Positions 1 to 12,496 of a DNA stretch of 64,000 bases are shown here, piece by piece (position 1 is the stretch's first letter; each line of letters begins with the position of its first letter). The notes under the pieces are model-generated. The model had not been told where the DNA came from. It worked only from the letters and a program-made list of their open reading frames with translations, and did no database searches. Location: positions 16,636,995-16,700,994 of the forward strand of contig OX155965.1 of assembly GCA_944548615.1 (NCBI GenBank). The letters run 5' to 3'. A program made the translations under genes and the position numbers. The DNA is from Micropterix aruncella (lineage: Eukaryota; Arthropoda; Insecta; Lepidoptera; Micropterigidae).

Positions 1-876
<876 letters not shown>

Positions 877-1156
877 AAAATACGAATTTTATTGCTAAAG
901 AAATAAATATATGAATAGGGTTTACTAAAAGAGAAAGCATTAGTTCATTACGGTTGCAGATGTTGATGTTATTATTCTGCAATAAGGATTTTATCGCCAC
1001 AATGTCGACTGTTTGGCAGGTGATTTTCTCGAGGTATAAACATATTCCATTATACGTTGTTTTTGATAAATAAGAATACTTCATTTCAATATTTACAGGT
1101 AATAAATGAATAGCATTAGTGTTAGAATTTACATGGAAATAATAAATTCTAATATA

Positions 1157-1230
1157 AATAATAATATATTCTTTTTTATAATATAATATATAATATATAA
1201 TATATAATATAATATATAGATATAATAATG
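1157..1230. repeat. AT-rich simple repeat between LINE ORF1 and ORF2
   Basis: Runs of TAATATA-type units fill part of the gap between ORF1 (ends 1331) and ORF2 (starts 876). A LINE inter-ORF region would normally be short, so this looks like expansion after insertion. Confidence 0.8.
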
Positions 1231-1330
1231 CAATTTAAAATCATATCTAATAAATGTGAAAATAGACTTAATTGCAAATGACGGAAAATGCTGGTTTTTA
1301 GGTTAAAGAGAGGCATATTTATATCGTTTG

Positions 1331-2365
1331 TTAGTGAATTAGCTTTAAGTCTTGCTCGCATAAAATCGGAATAATATTTGTACCCTCTTTCTGACGGACA
1401 TAGATTCTGCAGTTTTTTAACCATACAAATCTGAATCTCATTTCTTTTGCTAGGTCTCTCGTTTTTTTATAAAGTACACGATTCAGCAGAGTCAGCCGAT
1501 CTGATATGTAGATTCTGGTTGGAATTGTGTTTAGGCCCATGTCTTTCGTGTTAATTCCAGATGCTCGAGACTTTTGGAGGTTTCTAATGGCGTCCATGAA
1601 TTGCTCCTTCATCCTGCGTGTTGTGAACTTGGCGATGATAAGGGGAGTCCTTGGCTGCGATTTTATATCCTGCTCGTGTCTTCGCGGTGTAATACGATAT
1701 GCATAATCAATCTCGCGGTCATCCATCTTGAGTCCTATTGAATTTCCAAGTTGCAATATCATGGCGTAAAGATTCTCCTTATCAGTGTGCGGCACACCAC
1801 TGATCTCTACATCGTTCATTAACCCTGCTTGATTTCTGGCATTGTCCGTCTGCTCCAGTTTATCTAATTTAGTTTTAACACCTAATAATTCTTCCTCACA
1901 GATTGCTACTCTCTTAATTGCTTGATCAATTTCAGTTATTTTAGTGTTTATGGTATCTACAGTACAGCTGCAGTGTTCGATGCTATTTTTAAATTCCGAC
2001 ATTTCCCCACGCATAGCAGTGAAATCGGCTCTCATTAGCTGGATTTCTTTCATAAGACCTCCTAAATCTGTAGAACTTATGACCCCGGTTCCGCAGCTCG
2101 GCTCGTTGCCTTTACCACTCTTTGATTCCGCTGGGTCCATTATCTTATGTTTGTTTTTCATACTGCGGGTTTGAAAAGAGGATTTGCACGTTATGCATTT
2201 CCAAGTTTCCTTGGCATCCTTCGACATTTGTTTAAATTTAGCTTCAGAAACTCCAGTACAGTAAAAATGAAAACTTAACGGACAATTCGAACAGCTTAGC
2301 GCGTCCTCGGTTATCGTAATCTCCTCTCCGCAACTTGCATTATTACATCTTATTTTTGAGTTCAT
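1331..2365 (-). CDS. LINE ORF1 with PHD-type finger and FP-like C-terminus
   Basis: A 344-residue intact ORF, probably the nucleic-acid-binding ORF1 protein of a CR1-like LINE. Residues about 6-62 hold a PHD-like finger with ligands in IRCNNASC, LSCSNC, HFYC and WKCITC. Residues about 105-175 are heptad-rich and look like a coiled coil. From about 178 (VEISGVP) to the end the sequence resembles the FP (few-polyhedra) protein family that is also found in ORF1 of lepidopteran LINEs. ORF2 with its endonuclease follows on the same strand after about 450 bp, and two 160-bp repeats lie upstream, giving a nearly complete 5' half of an element. The lack of stops suggests a relatively young copy. The family assignment is from memory of domain patterns, not from a search. 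Confidence 0.85.
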   Translation of the reverse strand: MNSKIRCNNASCGEEITITEDALSCSNCPLSFHFYCTGVSEAKFKQMSKDAKETWKCITCKSSFQTRSMKNKHKIMDPAESKSGKGNEPSCGTGVISSTDLGGLMKEIQLMRADFTAMRGEMSEFKNSIEHCSCTVDTINTKITEIDQAIKRVAICEEELLGVKTKLDKLEQTDNARNQAGLMNDVEISGVPHTDKENLYAMILQLGNSIGLKMDDREIDYAYRITPRRHEQDIKSQPRTPLIIAKFTTRRMKEQFMDAIRNLQKSRASGINTKDMGLNTIPTRIYISDRLTLLNRVLYKKTRDLAKEMRFRFVWLKNCRIYVRQKEGTNIIPILCEQDLKLIH

Positions 2366-2420
2366 TTTAACGTCGTTTCGTACTGCTCCTATTTATATTA
2401 TATTATGGCGCGACGAAGTG

Positions 2421-2740
2421 ATATCACTAGAGAAGTTCTTAATAATGTCGATAGATGGCGCGATCCCTTTCTCGCTCAGTTTTTATTTTTTAATTTTATA
2501 ATTGCTTTTTCGAGTCACGTAGTTAGATTTCTCTGCGGAAGATGGCGATGAGATTTAATTCCCGTGATTCCAGTAAAGAGATATCACTAGGAAAGTTCCT
2601 AATAACGCCGATAGATGGCGTGATCACTTTCTCGTTGAGTTTCTTTTTTATTTTTTATTTTATAATTATTATTACGAGTTACGTGGTTAGATTTCTATGC
2701 GGAAGATGGCGATGATATTTAATTCCGATGACGGAAAAAA
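2421..2740 (-). repeat. Two tandem 160-bp units, putative LINE 5' UTR promoter repeats
   Basis: Two copies start with ATATCACTAG at 2421 and 2581, giving a period of 160 bp, and each ends near a GGAAGATGGCGATGA motif. They lie just upstream of ORF1 on the minus strand. Tandem 5' UTR monomers with promoter activity are known in other LINEs; that role here is inference. Confidence 0.85.
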
Positions 2741-2744
2741 ATGC

Positions 2745-2835
2745 TCGCGGGTGGATCGAACTCAGGATCACCCGTAACAAAGCGCTGTGTTTTACCACTC
2801 GCCCAAACGACGACCCGAACGCAGCCGCTATGACG
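2745..2835 (-). repeat. tRNA-like (SINE head?) segment
   Basis: Read on the minus strand, the segment has a box-A-like TTTGGGCGAGTGG and a box-B-like GAGTTCGATCC at a tRNA-like spacing. The stems do not make a good cloverleaf, so it is not a functional tRNA. It may be the head of a tRNA-derived SINE, or only a chance match. Confidence 0.35.
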
Positions 2836-3717
<882 letters not shown>

Positions 3718-4187
3718 GAAATATTTGGGAAACGCTTATCATGGATCATGCGTGTGCCGGCTGCAGAATCTGTAGGTAAGATAAATTATAAGGGGAAAAG
3801 CTCAAACGCCCCACATGGAGGATCAAGTGTAGGTATCAGGGAACTGGTCAAACGACGCTAACAGCAAACGACAGTATTATTCTGTACCATATCGATGAGC
3901 TTACCAGTGCGCGCAGATATTCGCCAGACTTAAGGCGATCCTATATTATAAAAAAACTACCCTCTTTATCGGGATACTGTTCAGGTTAACAGTATCCTGG
4001 ATGTTCATAAGATTAATGTTCAAGGTAATATTGGTTGTTACCATTATTTGATATTTTATTTCGAAGTAGTCTCGCACCTTATTAAACCGATGTTGTAGGT
4101 TTTTAATCATCTTTTCGTGGTTGTCAGCGAGCCTGTTTAGGTCAAAAGTTATAGCTCAGCTCTGACCTACATAGAATAGATCTATAG
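3718..4187. other. No gene recognised
   Basis: Mixed-composition intergenic or intronic DNA with no long frame, repeat or known element end that I can identify. Confidence 0.5.
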
Positions 4188-4890
4188 TATTTAGTATTCA
4201 GTATTCAATTTATTTATTCAGAATATACAATAAAAGCATGAATTATGAATTAAAGCTAATTATCGCATATTAGAATTCGTCAGTTTAAATGTAGATTTAA
4301 AACGATTAAAGCATAAATATTAATTCGACAATGGCATTGACTAAAGTCGGCTTTACACGGCAGAGAAATAAAAAAAAAATAGAGCTGAATTCATGTACAT
4401 GAGTATACATATAAAATAGATAATTATTATAAGAATATGAATAGTTATCAAGCACTTTATACAAAAAATAATCACACAATAGGAAGTATCAAAACAAAAT
4501 TGGAAAATACAACGTATGTATATGATCAGGTATGCTACATTACACATTGTAATCTACATATTAAATATTAAATTCATAATATTATTATTAAAAAATAAGA
4601 AATAAAATGAGGTACCTGAAAGTTACATATTAATGTTATTCCCATTTGAAAGAATTGGCATGCTCAAAAAAATCACCCAGCTTATAGAAAGCATGTGTGG
4701 ATTGTAGCTTTTGTTTAATACATCTTTTAAACGCCTTTGTTTCCATCTTTCTTGTGGAGAGTGGTAGCTGGTTAAAGAGCTTATAGCTCAAATATCCAAA
4801 GGACTTTTGTGTGCAGGTAAGGCGTACTTTAGGCAGGATAACGTCATCACGTCTGCGTGTATTGTGGGAGTGCATATTCCCGTTTACCTC
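4188..4890 (-). pseudogene. LINE reverse transcriptase C-terminal end plus 3' UTR
   Basis: A 79-residue frame at 4636-4875 on the minus strand contains HNTRRRDDVILPKVRLT, followed by a KSFGYLSYKLFNQLP block and KAFKRCIKQKL. This pattern is typical of the extreme C-terminus of CR1/jockey-type reverse transcriptase proteins. It continues into an AT-rich 3' UTR and ends in a short degenerate tail of GAATACT-type repeats at about 4188-4212. No reverse transcriptase core is present, so the copy is strongly 5'-truncated, as is usual for LINE insertions. Confidence 0.7.
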
Positions 4891-5593
4891 TTGTTCGTTA
4901 ATATTTGATTTAGCATATAGTAGACATTGTAAAATATATTGAGATAGTCATAGTCTTATTTATAAATTACAACATATGTCAATCATATAAAAAAAGAAAT
5001 TTAGTATTTTCAATACAACGTTCTTTTATACACATTAATTACAAAAGTATTTTCTCGTACAACTAATTATAATAATTAATAATTTGGCATTCTAATTGAC
5101 TTAATATATATCTAATTGACTTAATAGCTAGCATGTTCACTTAGCTCCAATGATAAAACAATATTCTATAGTTAATAGAATATGTTATTTCCGTGTTGGA
5201 AAAGTTTTCTTTCCCTGTTAATAAAACTCGAGTATAAACGTCAGTATAAACGTCGAGTAATATATAGCGGGCTTTCATACGTATTAGTTTGGTAAAAATT
5301 TGCTGAAAAATAACGTGGCAATTAATTACAAACTAACAACCTATTTTGTTTCAAAAGACATTTTTAAACCTTTATACTTAAGACGAAAGAAAATCAACTA
5401 GCAATTAATAAGTTTTTGTCGATGGACTTTCACGTACCTCTGTTGACAGGGTTTCGTCATCTTGGGAAAAAACATATTGTCTACATCTAGTTTTAATGCC
5501 GGCTAGATTAATGAAAGGGGTTATACATAAATCAAGGTCTACATTCATTTATTAACATGATTTTCTTTTTTGGTCTTTGTGTAAACACTAAAA
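4891..5593. other. No gene recognised; small tandem duplication
   Basis: AT-rich DNA. A 20-bp unit beginning CTAATTGACTTAATA is repeated back to back near 5091-5130. Nothing else is recognised. Confidence 0.5.
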
Positions 5594-5597
5594 TGAA

Positions 5598-5601
5598 TAT
5601 A

Positions 5602-5633
<32 letters not shown>

Positions 5634-5669
5634 CTCACGCACGCACGCACGAACTCACGCACGCAGACA

Positions 5670-5704
<35 letters not shown>
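5598..5704. repeat. (ACGC)n microsatellite
   Basis: About 107 bp of ACGC tetranucleotide repeats with a few interruptions (ACTC, AACTC, AGAC). The Arg/Thr/His-rich frame that crosses it is not a gene. Confidence 0.97.
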
Positions 5705-7267
5705 GCATGTGTGGAAAAGTGGAAAAATATACAGTAATTTATAGCTGTTTACAAGAAAATTAGAGATTTTTCAATAACGTCTATTTTCTCGAAAGTGAAT
5801 AAATTTGCTCTACGAAAAACTGACTTTGGATCAGGTTCATTCAAGTTCACAAAAAAATACGGTTACATAAAATAGGAGCCATATTAAAAAGGAAAGGCAA
5901 TCATCCGGACCATTTACAAAATTAATTTTCCGCCGCGCTTAATTATGCTTATGAAATTTAAAATTTAATTGTGTACTGAGCATACCGCATGGGGCCAATT
6001 GTGGTGTATTTTCCCTACGCTCTGTCTTCCCCAAAAAATATAATTAAGTTACAACAGACAAGGATGGAAAGAAAATAATATTTGGCCATGGGTAAAACTC
6101 CGGCAAAATTTCACATTTTTGACAACCTGAGAGAATTTTAAGATTTTTAATTTAGTCAAGAAATCACATGGTATGTGTGCGTAAACAATATTAATTTATT
6201 TCGATTTATGCTAGCCGCCTTGCGATTTATTCAACCGATTTCTATAATTTGTAAACATTTTCAACAAATTTCCATTTACACAGAAAAAACAAGGGTGTAC
6301 GCCTCTCAGGGATTACGTATTATTTGACTCCTATTAATTATGATTGCAAAAAAGCTTCAACCTGGTTACACTTCCAGAGAGATAGATATATAATATAAAC
6401 AGACATAGAAACATAGGTTTGTCTTTTTCACACATGGGTTTTCCCAACTGTTGCAGCCATACGACAAACCAACGTGGCGTCCGTTGGTTTATTTATTTAT
6501 TTATTTTCAGGAAAACCAACAGCTAATTATAATTTAACAAAGCCGGAGTAACATAGCAGAGAGCCAATTTCGGTTTGCTGACTTGATCTCGCTTCTCTCG
6601 TTAAAAGTGCTGAAATTCAGTGTTAACCGTGACAAACGATTGTTACAAACATTGCAATGTTGCTGTACTGTGCTGTACATTGACAGTGTAATCGATGAAG
6701 TGACGTGTTACTAAAATAAAGTGCGAATTATGTGGCGTTAGAGCTCGGTCGAAAGTTAGGTGTAAACATGAATTTAAAGCAAAACTAGGAATTTATGCAA
6801 AACCAATGAATTTGGATCAATAAGTAAACAAATCGTTAAAATATGGAGTAACGATTTGGAGTTCTTTATCCAAGAAACCTTGTGCTGCTGCGATGTATAC
6901 GTGTCATCCACCGTCTTCTGTTCCCTTCGTTTTTAAAATTAAATTTTATATTAAATATTTACAAGGTTATAACATTCTAATGCACACTATGTTAAAGAAA
7001 CCGCAGCGATAATTTAGTCTATATCGAATGAGAACATGAATACAAATGAGAACATTGCGTTAGTATGGAGGAAGTTCTGGTCTCTCGAGGATCTCGGACA
7101 GAAATCTCGCCGATACTACGGCCACCAGTCTGTAGCATCGAAATATGATCCCCTAGATGTGCATTTCGCGCTCGAAAACGACCTTTTCAAAACCACTTTA
7201 ACATAACACTACTGAAAGCCGGCCAGTAGCAGTTTGGTCGCAGTCCGCTGCAGACAGCCGACCGTTT
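5705..7267. other. No gene recognised
   Basis: About 1.5 kb without a supportable gene. It includes a small hairpin around 6465-6489 (AAACCAACG with CGTTGGTTT) followed by a short TTTA repeat. The GC content rises in the last 200 bp before the family A insertion. Confidence 0.5.
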
Positions 7268-7962
7268 CCGGTGTAAGAGCTTCTTCTTGCGGTGTCAACT
7301 ACAACGGGCGAGCCCGTCACCACAGGACGTTTTAACGATTAGTCGTTCTATCGCCCTGCAGTGAACGTAGAAGACTTTGGACAGTACATTCTACGTCCAG
7401 CTACGTCACAACCCGTGAGAGTCCAACGCCTTACCGCGAGTTAGCCAGGAGTAAACCCGGCGGGCTCGAGATACTCGCGCCCTCACTTCCAATTGTGACC
7501 AGATTTCTCCGGTCTCTCGATTGGTTCCGAGTTCGAGGTCGCTTGCGCGGTCCTCTCCCTTATGAAGCGGTGAAACGGAGTGCACCGAATCTTCGCGGAC
7601 CAAGGCGTCCTTTGCCCGCCTCTTACCCGGGATCGGATGGCCAATGGTCAATTCCAGAGCAGTCGCCATAAGGTACGCAACCACCCCCGCTCTATAGGAA
7701 ACAATACAGTTCCCAGACTCCCCCGACTGTTAGTCGGAGAGCACAATCGATTGGCTTGCGCCGCACGGTGTGCAGACCGTCCAGGGGCGCCAGAGGTTTG
7801 ATTCCCAGGGGAGACTGGTTGACCCAGTGTCCTACCCAGGATTCGCACCCCATGCGGGGAGGCCGTCGGATGGGTGTTGACCCGTGAGTGTGACCGACCC
7901 TGAACACATGGGTCATCGTGGCCAACTCATCATGGGCCCGTTAGCCCCCCGGTGTAAGAGCT
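7268..7962 (-). mobile_element. Family A retroposon, copy a (full length, 14-bp TSD)
   Basis: This copy (667 bp, 7282-7948) is flanked by identical 14-bp direct repeats CCGGTGTAAGAGCT at 7268-7281 and 7949-7962. Its sense strand is minus: it starts near GGGGCTAACGGGCCC and ends in the hairpin ACGGGCTCGCCCGT followed by TGTAGTTGACACC. No protein domain is recognisable, and the frames in it are neither long nor consistent between copies. The long target duplication indicates target-primed reverse transcription rather than a cut-and-paste transposase. No tRNA-like head was found, so the family is unassigned. Confidence 0.85.
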
Positions 7963-8716
7963 GCCGCGAAGAATATTAGCGCACTATTCTCTCGCATACT
8001 GTTCAATTTATTGCTTTCTCTGTCACATGATCAAAGGGTATGTGGAGCCAACTTATTTTGTATCTGAGGGCATATCTTGCTAATAAATCGATGGTCTGTA
8101 GCCGGTAATACGATGCTCTGATGACATGTTAAAATTGAGCAATCGCTATATGTCTGAGCAGTCGAGCCATTGTTTTCGACTACATTATTGTCTGCGCCAA
8201 TTTTGCAAACTAGCAATATTGTGAAACTTTTATGTGCCTTCATAACTAAACAAATAACAACTTTGTAAAAACTACAATTAGGACTCTTAGAAATAGATTC
8301 GACAGTCTTAGAAATATAATTTATTTGTATTACGCCGAATAATCAGCCACTCAAAACATTTTAACCGAGCACATAGCACAGTTTTCGAAATTACATGTTT
8401 TCCTTTGAGAGTTGTTAAACTTAAAGCTATTACATTAAGCTCGTTGTCGCTCTTACAGAAATGATACAATTTCCGATTGCTTTTTCTAGACTTATTGAAC
8501 TTGTTTGATGATTTCTCCGTTTGCTCTGACGATCTTCAAGATCCGGTGTGCGATAAACCACTCACTGTAAGGTAGAACACCAAACAAATCTATTTGGTAT
8601 TAGCTTGGTGTCCAAACTTAGAGTGTGTGGGCAATCGTTTGTAAAGTCTTCTTAGCTGGGTCTTCAATCTTCAAGATGACGTATTAAAGTAGCAATAACA
8701 ATAATAATAATAATAA
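7963..8716. other. No gene recognised; TAA repeats at the end
   Basis: No supportable gene. A short (TAA)n run at 8698-8716 borders the mariner element that follows. Confidence 0.5.
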
Positions 8717-9446
8717 TTTGGGTCTTTACCTATGTAATTCCTGTTTTTCTACACTGTCCGCTTTGAACTTGGATAACTTGGATTTGAGTTGGAATTTCAA
8801 ATTCAAATAAATTTTTATTTAAGGCTATGTATTTTTTTTTAAGAATCAGATATATATTTGTGTTTCTTGTTTTTTCTCAATCATTTTCGTTTGTGCAACC
8901 ATGGTAACATTGAAAATTTGCAGTATTTTCAAATATCAGATCCTGTGCCGGTATTTTCTATTACATCTTAATGCAGTCTTGCTATACAGTTACCGTAAAA
9001 TGTACTGTTAAGAACTACAAAAAATGATAGAGTAGCTCGTGATTAAATAACTGAGCCTGGTAAAATTCTAATAGCCACTGCTTCTACATGACAACGTAAA
9101 TATAACCACATATTTAACGGGAGTTACAGCTGGAGACTCTTGGTCACCCACCGTATTTACCAGATCTTGGTCCAATAGAATTTAATTGTTTTTCAGAATT
9201 TAAATAACTTTTACAAGGCATAAAATTCAACTTTGAAGAGTCGGCGAAAAACGCCTTCAATGCATTCATTGGTTCGTGTCTACGAGTTTTACAGCAGAGG
9301 AATTAAGCAACTCCCATTAAAATGACAAATCTACATAACTAATAGGGGTCAATACTTCTATTAATTAAATAATATATCTTTTTCATACAAAAATTTTGGC
9401 CTTAAATTTTCTTTATAGAACAGAAGCTTCATAGGTAAGGACCCAA
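8717..9446 (+). mobile_element. Internally deleted mariner element with TIRs
   Basis: The left end TTGGGTCTTTACCTATG and the right end CATAGGTAAGGACCCAA are inverted copies. Inside, at about 9131-9330 on the plus strand, a decayed transposase C-terminus reads LGHPPYLPDLGPIEFNCF, the block of mariner transposases that carries the last catalytic Asp, followed by an AKNAFNAFI-type helix. The length is about 730 bp against roughly 1.3 kb for complete mariners, and the N-terminal helix-turn-helix region and first two catalytic residues are missing. A second copy at 13468-14934 has almost the same net length, which suggests a deleted subfamily. Confidence 0.8.
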
Positions 9447-9997
9447 TAATAATACTAATATAACTCTTTATAAATCCAATTGAAGATGTTATTGCATTGA
9501 AACAATATTTTAAAGCTACCTTAAACTAATGTAGCCATAATAACAATGCTTGCAGTAAAAATAAGATAATTAATAAAAACAATTTGCTATAATAACTCAT
9601 ATGGAATGTATAATATTATCGTAAAAAAAACAGTGAAAAATAAAACGTATCTCAGAAACAATAGACCTATAGTAACGCGGGAAGAGGGAGACAATAAGAG
9701 GGGAATTTATGAACAGGAGTTCGTGTTATTTGAGCCTGTATTTTAAGCGTCTACCCGATCGACTAACGAGCCGTATGCACGGTGTCGAAATGCTTTCGTA
9801 TTCACGGTGAATATTTGAGGTGAGACAGTCCTTAACGAGCAACAAGCAACGAGCAAATATAAAATTTGAGATATGTATTGAAAGAGAAAGGAATTCTTTT
9901 GTCTCTCTAGTGGTTGGAAGGGGCTAAAGTGTTTACCTCTCACCTTCTCGATGTGCGTCTGCAACGAAAGATTTCAAATCGAGGTATAACCAAGATT
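9447..9997. other. No gene recognised
   Basis: AT-rich sequence with one unremarkable 73-codon frame on the minus strand (9743-9964) that matches nothing I recognise. Confidence 0.5.
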
Positions 9998-10261
9998 TTA
10001 AATATCTGAGTTTATTGGAACACCATCCGTAACTATGACAATTCTTGGCAAATAAAAATAATTCATGTGGATGATCGAGGTTAAGTAGCTATTGGTGATC
10101 ATAACCGCTTGGGTCTTGGACGGATTTAGGAGGCAGCCACAGAATTTCGACCAGTTGGATATCATCGCCAGGTCAGCATTAACCGAGGCTCTTGCCTCAT
10201 CGAAGCCTTCTGGGCGGAATAGACAAAATAACTGGACATCATCGGCATAGAGTAAGTACAT
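9998..10261 (-). pseudogene. LINE reverse transcriptase fragment (YADD box), interrupted
   Basis: The frame contains YADDVQLF, the catalytic palm motif of jockey-type reverse transcriptase, then DLAMISNWSKFCGCLLNPSKT, matching the usual NADL..I..WS......NPSKT block. It is cut at 10255-10268 by a second LINE in the opposite orientation. Beyond that insertion, minus-strand sequence just above 10858 can be read as LLFTQVISSISNVL, which resembles the segment normally just before YADD, but it is in another frame. The element is dead. Confidence 0.8.
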
Positions 10262-10268
10262 TAGATAT

Positions 10269-10844
10269 CTAGGGAAATGAAAAAGCCGACGAACTTACTA
10301 AGACGGGAGCAAAGGGAACGTTATACGGCCCTGAACCTTGCTGTGGCGTACCAAAAAGCCTTGCAAACCTAATTCTCAAACACATATGTTTAGAACAATC
10401 CGTCAACCAATGGAACAACACGCCAGGGTTGAATCAATCCAAAGCGCTAATTAAGGCCTACGACCCTAAGACGGCCCGTGAGGCATTATCGCTAAATAGC
10501 AACAATCTACGCATACTGGTGAGGGCGCTCACGGGGCATTGTGACCTCAACAAACACATGTACAACCTCAGGCTCCGAGACACAAAAATGTGCAGGTTCT
10601 GCCAAGGGGCAGAGAAAACTCCTCTGCACCTCATGTGTGAGTGTGGCTCGCTGATGCGTAAAAGATACATCCACTTGGGTGGTCATTACCTTCAACCTGA
10701 GGAGGTAAAACAATCTGGCGCCAAAAGCCTGTTGCGGACACGAGGCTTAGCGCAGAACTACAGTAGGTGGCGAACACAATAAATCAGCAATGGTAGCAGT
10801 GTTACAAGGCTCATAAAGACCTTAGAACAGCCCAACAAAAAAAG
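10269..10844 (+). mobile_element. 5'-truncated LINE inserted in another LINE, exact 14-bp TSD
   Basis: Identical copies of AGTACATTAGATAT lie at 10255-10268 and 10845-10858 and bracket this insertion. It carries the end of an RNase H domain, a zinc-knuckle tail and a short 3' UTR with an A-rich end (ACAAAAAAAG). It is related to the minus-strand copy at 24790-25692. Confidence 0.9.
10272..10782 (+). CDS. LINE ORF2 C-terminus: RNase H end and C-terminal zinc finger (partial)
   Basis: An open frame from the truncation point to a TAA at 10780-10782. It begins with GNEKADELTKTGAKGTLYG, the last helix of a LINE RNase H that carries the final catalytic Asp, passes through a linker, and has a C-terminal zinc finger CRFCQGAEKTPLHLMCEC (C-x2-C ... 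H-x4-C type) seen in the tails of RNase H-bearing LINEs. The frame has no stops, so this truncated copy is fairly young. It has no start codon of its own and is not expected to be translated. The reverse transcriptase and endonuclease were lost by 5' truncation on insertion. Confidence 0.8.
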
Positions 10845-10858
10845 AGTACATTAGATAT

Positions 10859-11289
10859 AGAACTAATAACTTGAGTAAAAAGAAGCGAGGATAGAACACT
10901 TCATCGAGGAAATCCGGTAACTTGTGTATGATAGAAAATTAGAGAGGTTGTCTATAGATTAACCGAACTGGCTGCGGATATTCGAAAATGATCCAAACCA
11001 TTTAATTACAACCTCTGAGAAATTACACGATTTTAAACAGGCAAGGAGAAAGTTATAACTGACAAAATTAAAAGCACTAGTAAAACCGAGAACGACGAGA
11101 AAAGTAAGCTGTCGCTCATCCATGGCTTGTCAAATGTTATCAGTTACTTGTACCAGGGCAGTGACGGTGCTGTAGTTGGTTGAAACCCCGAATAGCGTTA
11201 GAAGATTATAGTGGCATATATACAAGAGCAGATGATGTTATTATACTATGCACTTAATGCCTTAGCAGTATAGCTTAGTTTTTTAATTG
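10859..11289. other. Remnant of interrupted LINE, then unrecognised DNA
   Basis: The first ~60 bp may continue the interrupted reverse transcriptase on the minus strand. The rest has no feature I can support. Confidence 0.4.
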
Positions 11290-11955
11290 CTATGAGAATC
11301 CCGTCATCTCAGGATGTTGTACCTACGATTGTTGCCTTATTGTCTCCCTGAGATGAGTCACAATGACTTCAAGGGACGAAACAAGTCTACTGATCTAGTT
11401 CTGACAAAGCCCAAAAGAGGCAGTATTCTAACAGCGAGGGCACCGGCAAGCCAGTGGGAGTTTCCTTCGCTCCATTTCCTAAATACGGATGGCTTACTCC
11501 ATCCATTAGAATGCCCCCAGTCTACCTGTTGCCTCTACCTGTTGTGAGCGCGTTTGATTGTGCACCCTTAGCGATCTTTACCTGAGTTAACCACCAGGAT
11601 CGGCTGGCCAACAGGTGACAACAGGTCAACAGCTACCCCGCCCGCTTTCTTAAGAAACTTAAATATTTACGTTTCAGACTCCAGACATTCCGGACCTACG
11701 GTCATTCGCCGGATTGAACGCTCTTTACAAGTGCGGTGAGTAATATCCGGCCAGTGCTCGCCCGAAAGAATTCCCGAAGCGCACTGCAGATACACTTCTG
11801 CTCACACATACAGGATATACGTGCAGGCAGAGTTAACCGAGGTCTTCTGGGGTAATTCGTCTCTTCGAAGGGGCTACCAGTTAGAAGCCAAGCGGACCAA
11901 GCCAACAACACCAAGCGGCCATCGTGCCCCAAGCTGCGTAGAACCGTTTGAGCCC
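11290..11955 (-). mobile_element. Family A, divergent copy k
   Basis: Blocks of family A can be aligned by eye on the minus strand. They include the segment around 11598-11655 (ATCGGCTGGCCAACAGG, then CCCCGCCCGCTTTCTTAAGA) and the 5' terminal block near 11930 (GTGCCCCAAGCTGCGTAGAA). The 3' hairpin is degraded. This is the oldest-looking member in the window. Confidence 0.6.
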
Positions 11956-12309
11956 CGCGTTAGCAGTAGAGGGAGAATAGAAAGCTTTACTCGTTTTCGC
12001 TTATATTTTGTCCTGAAGTTTCACTCTCGTTCTCTTTCACATCAGAGTTGTTACGACCTTTTTGCTAGTTGCAGTTTAGAATATTAAGTATTGATTCAAA
12101 ACAGCTGTATAGAGTTTTAAAAGCTGCTATATACTGTCTCATACGATGTAGATTCTAGCCGGCGTAAGTTATTTGTTTTGATTTCGCTGGTGCAAATGTC
12201 TACGTCATTCATTCTGTTTAAAAGATTCTCGGTGTCCTTCCCAGTGAGGCCTTAGTGGGTTATGCGTCAACTTGTTATTAGAGGGTTGTGCAAATAAATC
12301 GCAACTTAC

Positions 12310-12496
12310 CGGAGCAGGCCTGCGGCGGTAGGGGAAAGATGAGGGTGGTGGAGGACTTCCGCCTGGCGACGGCGCACCCGAGCGACTGAGGTTTGAAGCT
12401 GCGCAGCTGCTGCATGAAGTCGCTGCACTCCATCAGGGCGACGTCTGCGAAGTGCAGGTCGCACAGGATCGCGTTCTTGAAGCGCCGCGCACGTTT
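12310..12496 (-). CDS. LIM-domain protein gene, downstream exon
   Basis: A 187-bp GC-rich exon on the minus strand in AT-rich DNA. The acceptor is a pyrimidine tract ending TTTTCTTCCATAG at 12497, and the donor GTAAGTTGC lies at 12309-12301. Read in phase 0 it is open throughout, from KRARRFKNAILCDLHFAD to a Ser/Pro-rich end (LIFPLPPQACS), leaving one base for the next exon. CDLH supplies the last two zinc ligands of a LIM domain whose preceding ligands lie in the exon at 49547-49635. Joined, C-x2-C-x20-C-x2-H has canonical LIM spacing. LIM domains are double zinc fingers that bind protein partners, often in cytoskeletal or signalling proteins. I cannot name the gene. The next exon downstream was not found. 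Confidence 0.85.

Noticed and set aside
5557..5763. His/Thr/Arg repeat protein on the plus strand
   Set aside because: It results from the ACGC microsatellite.
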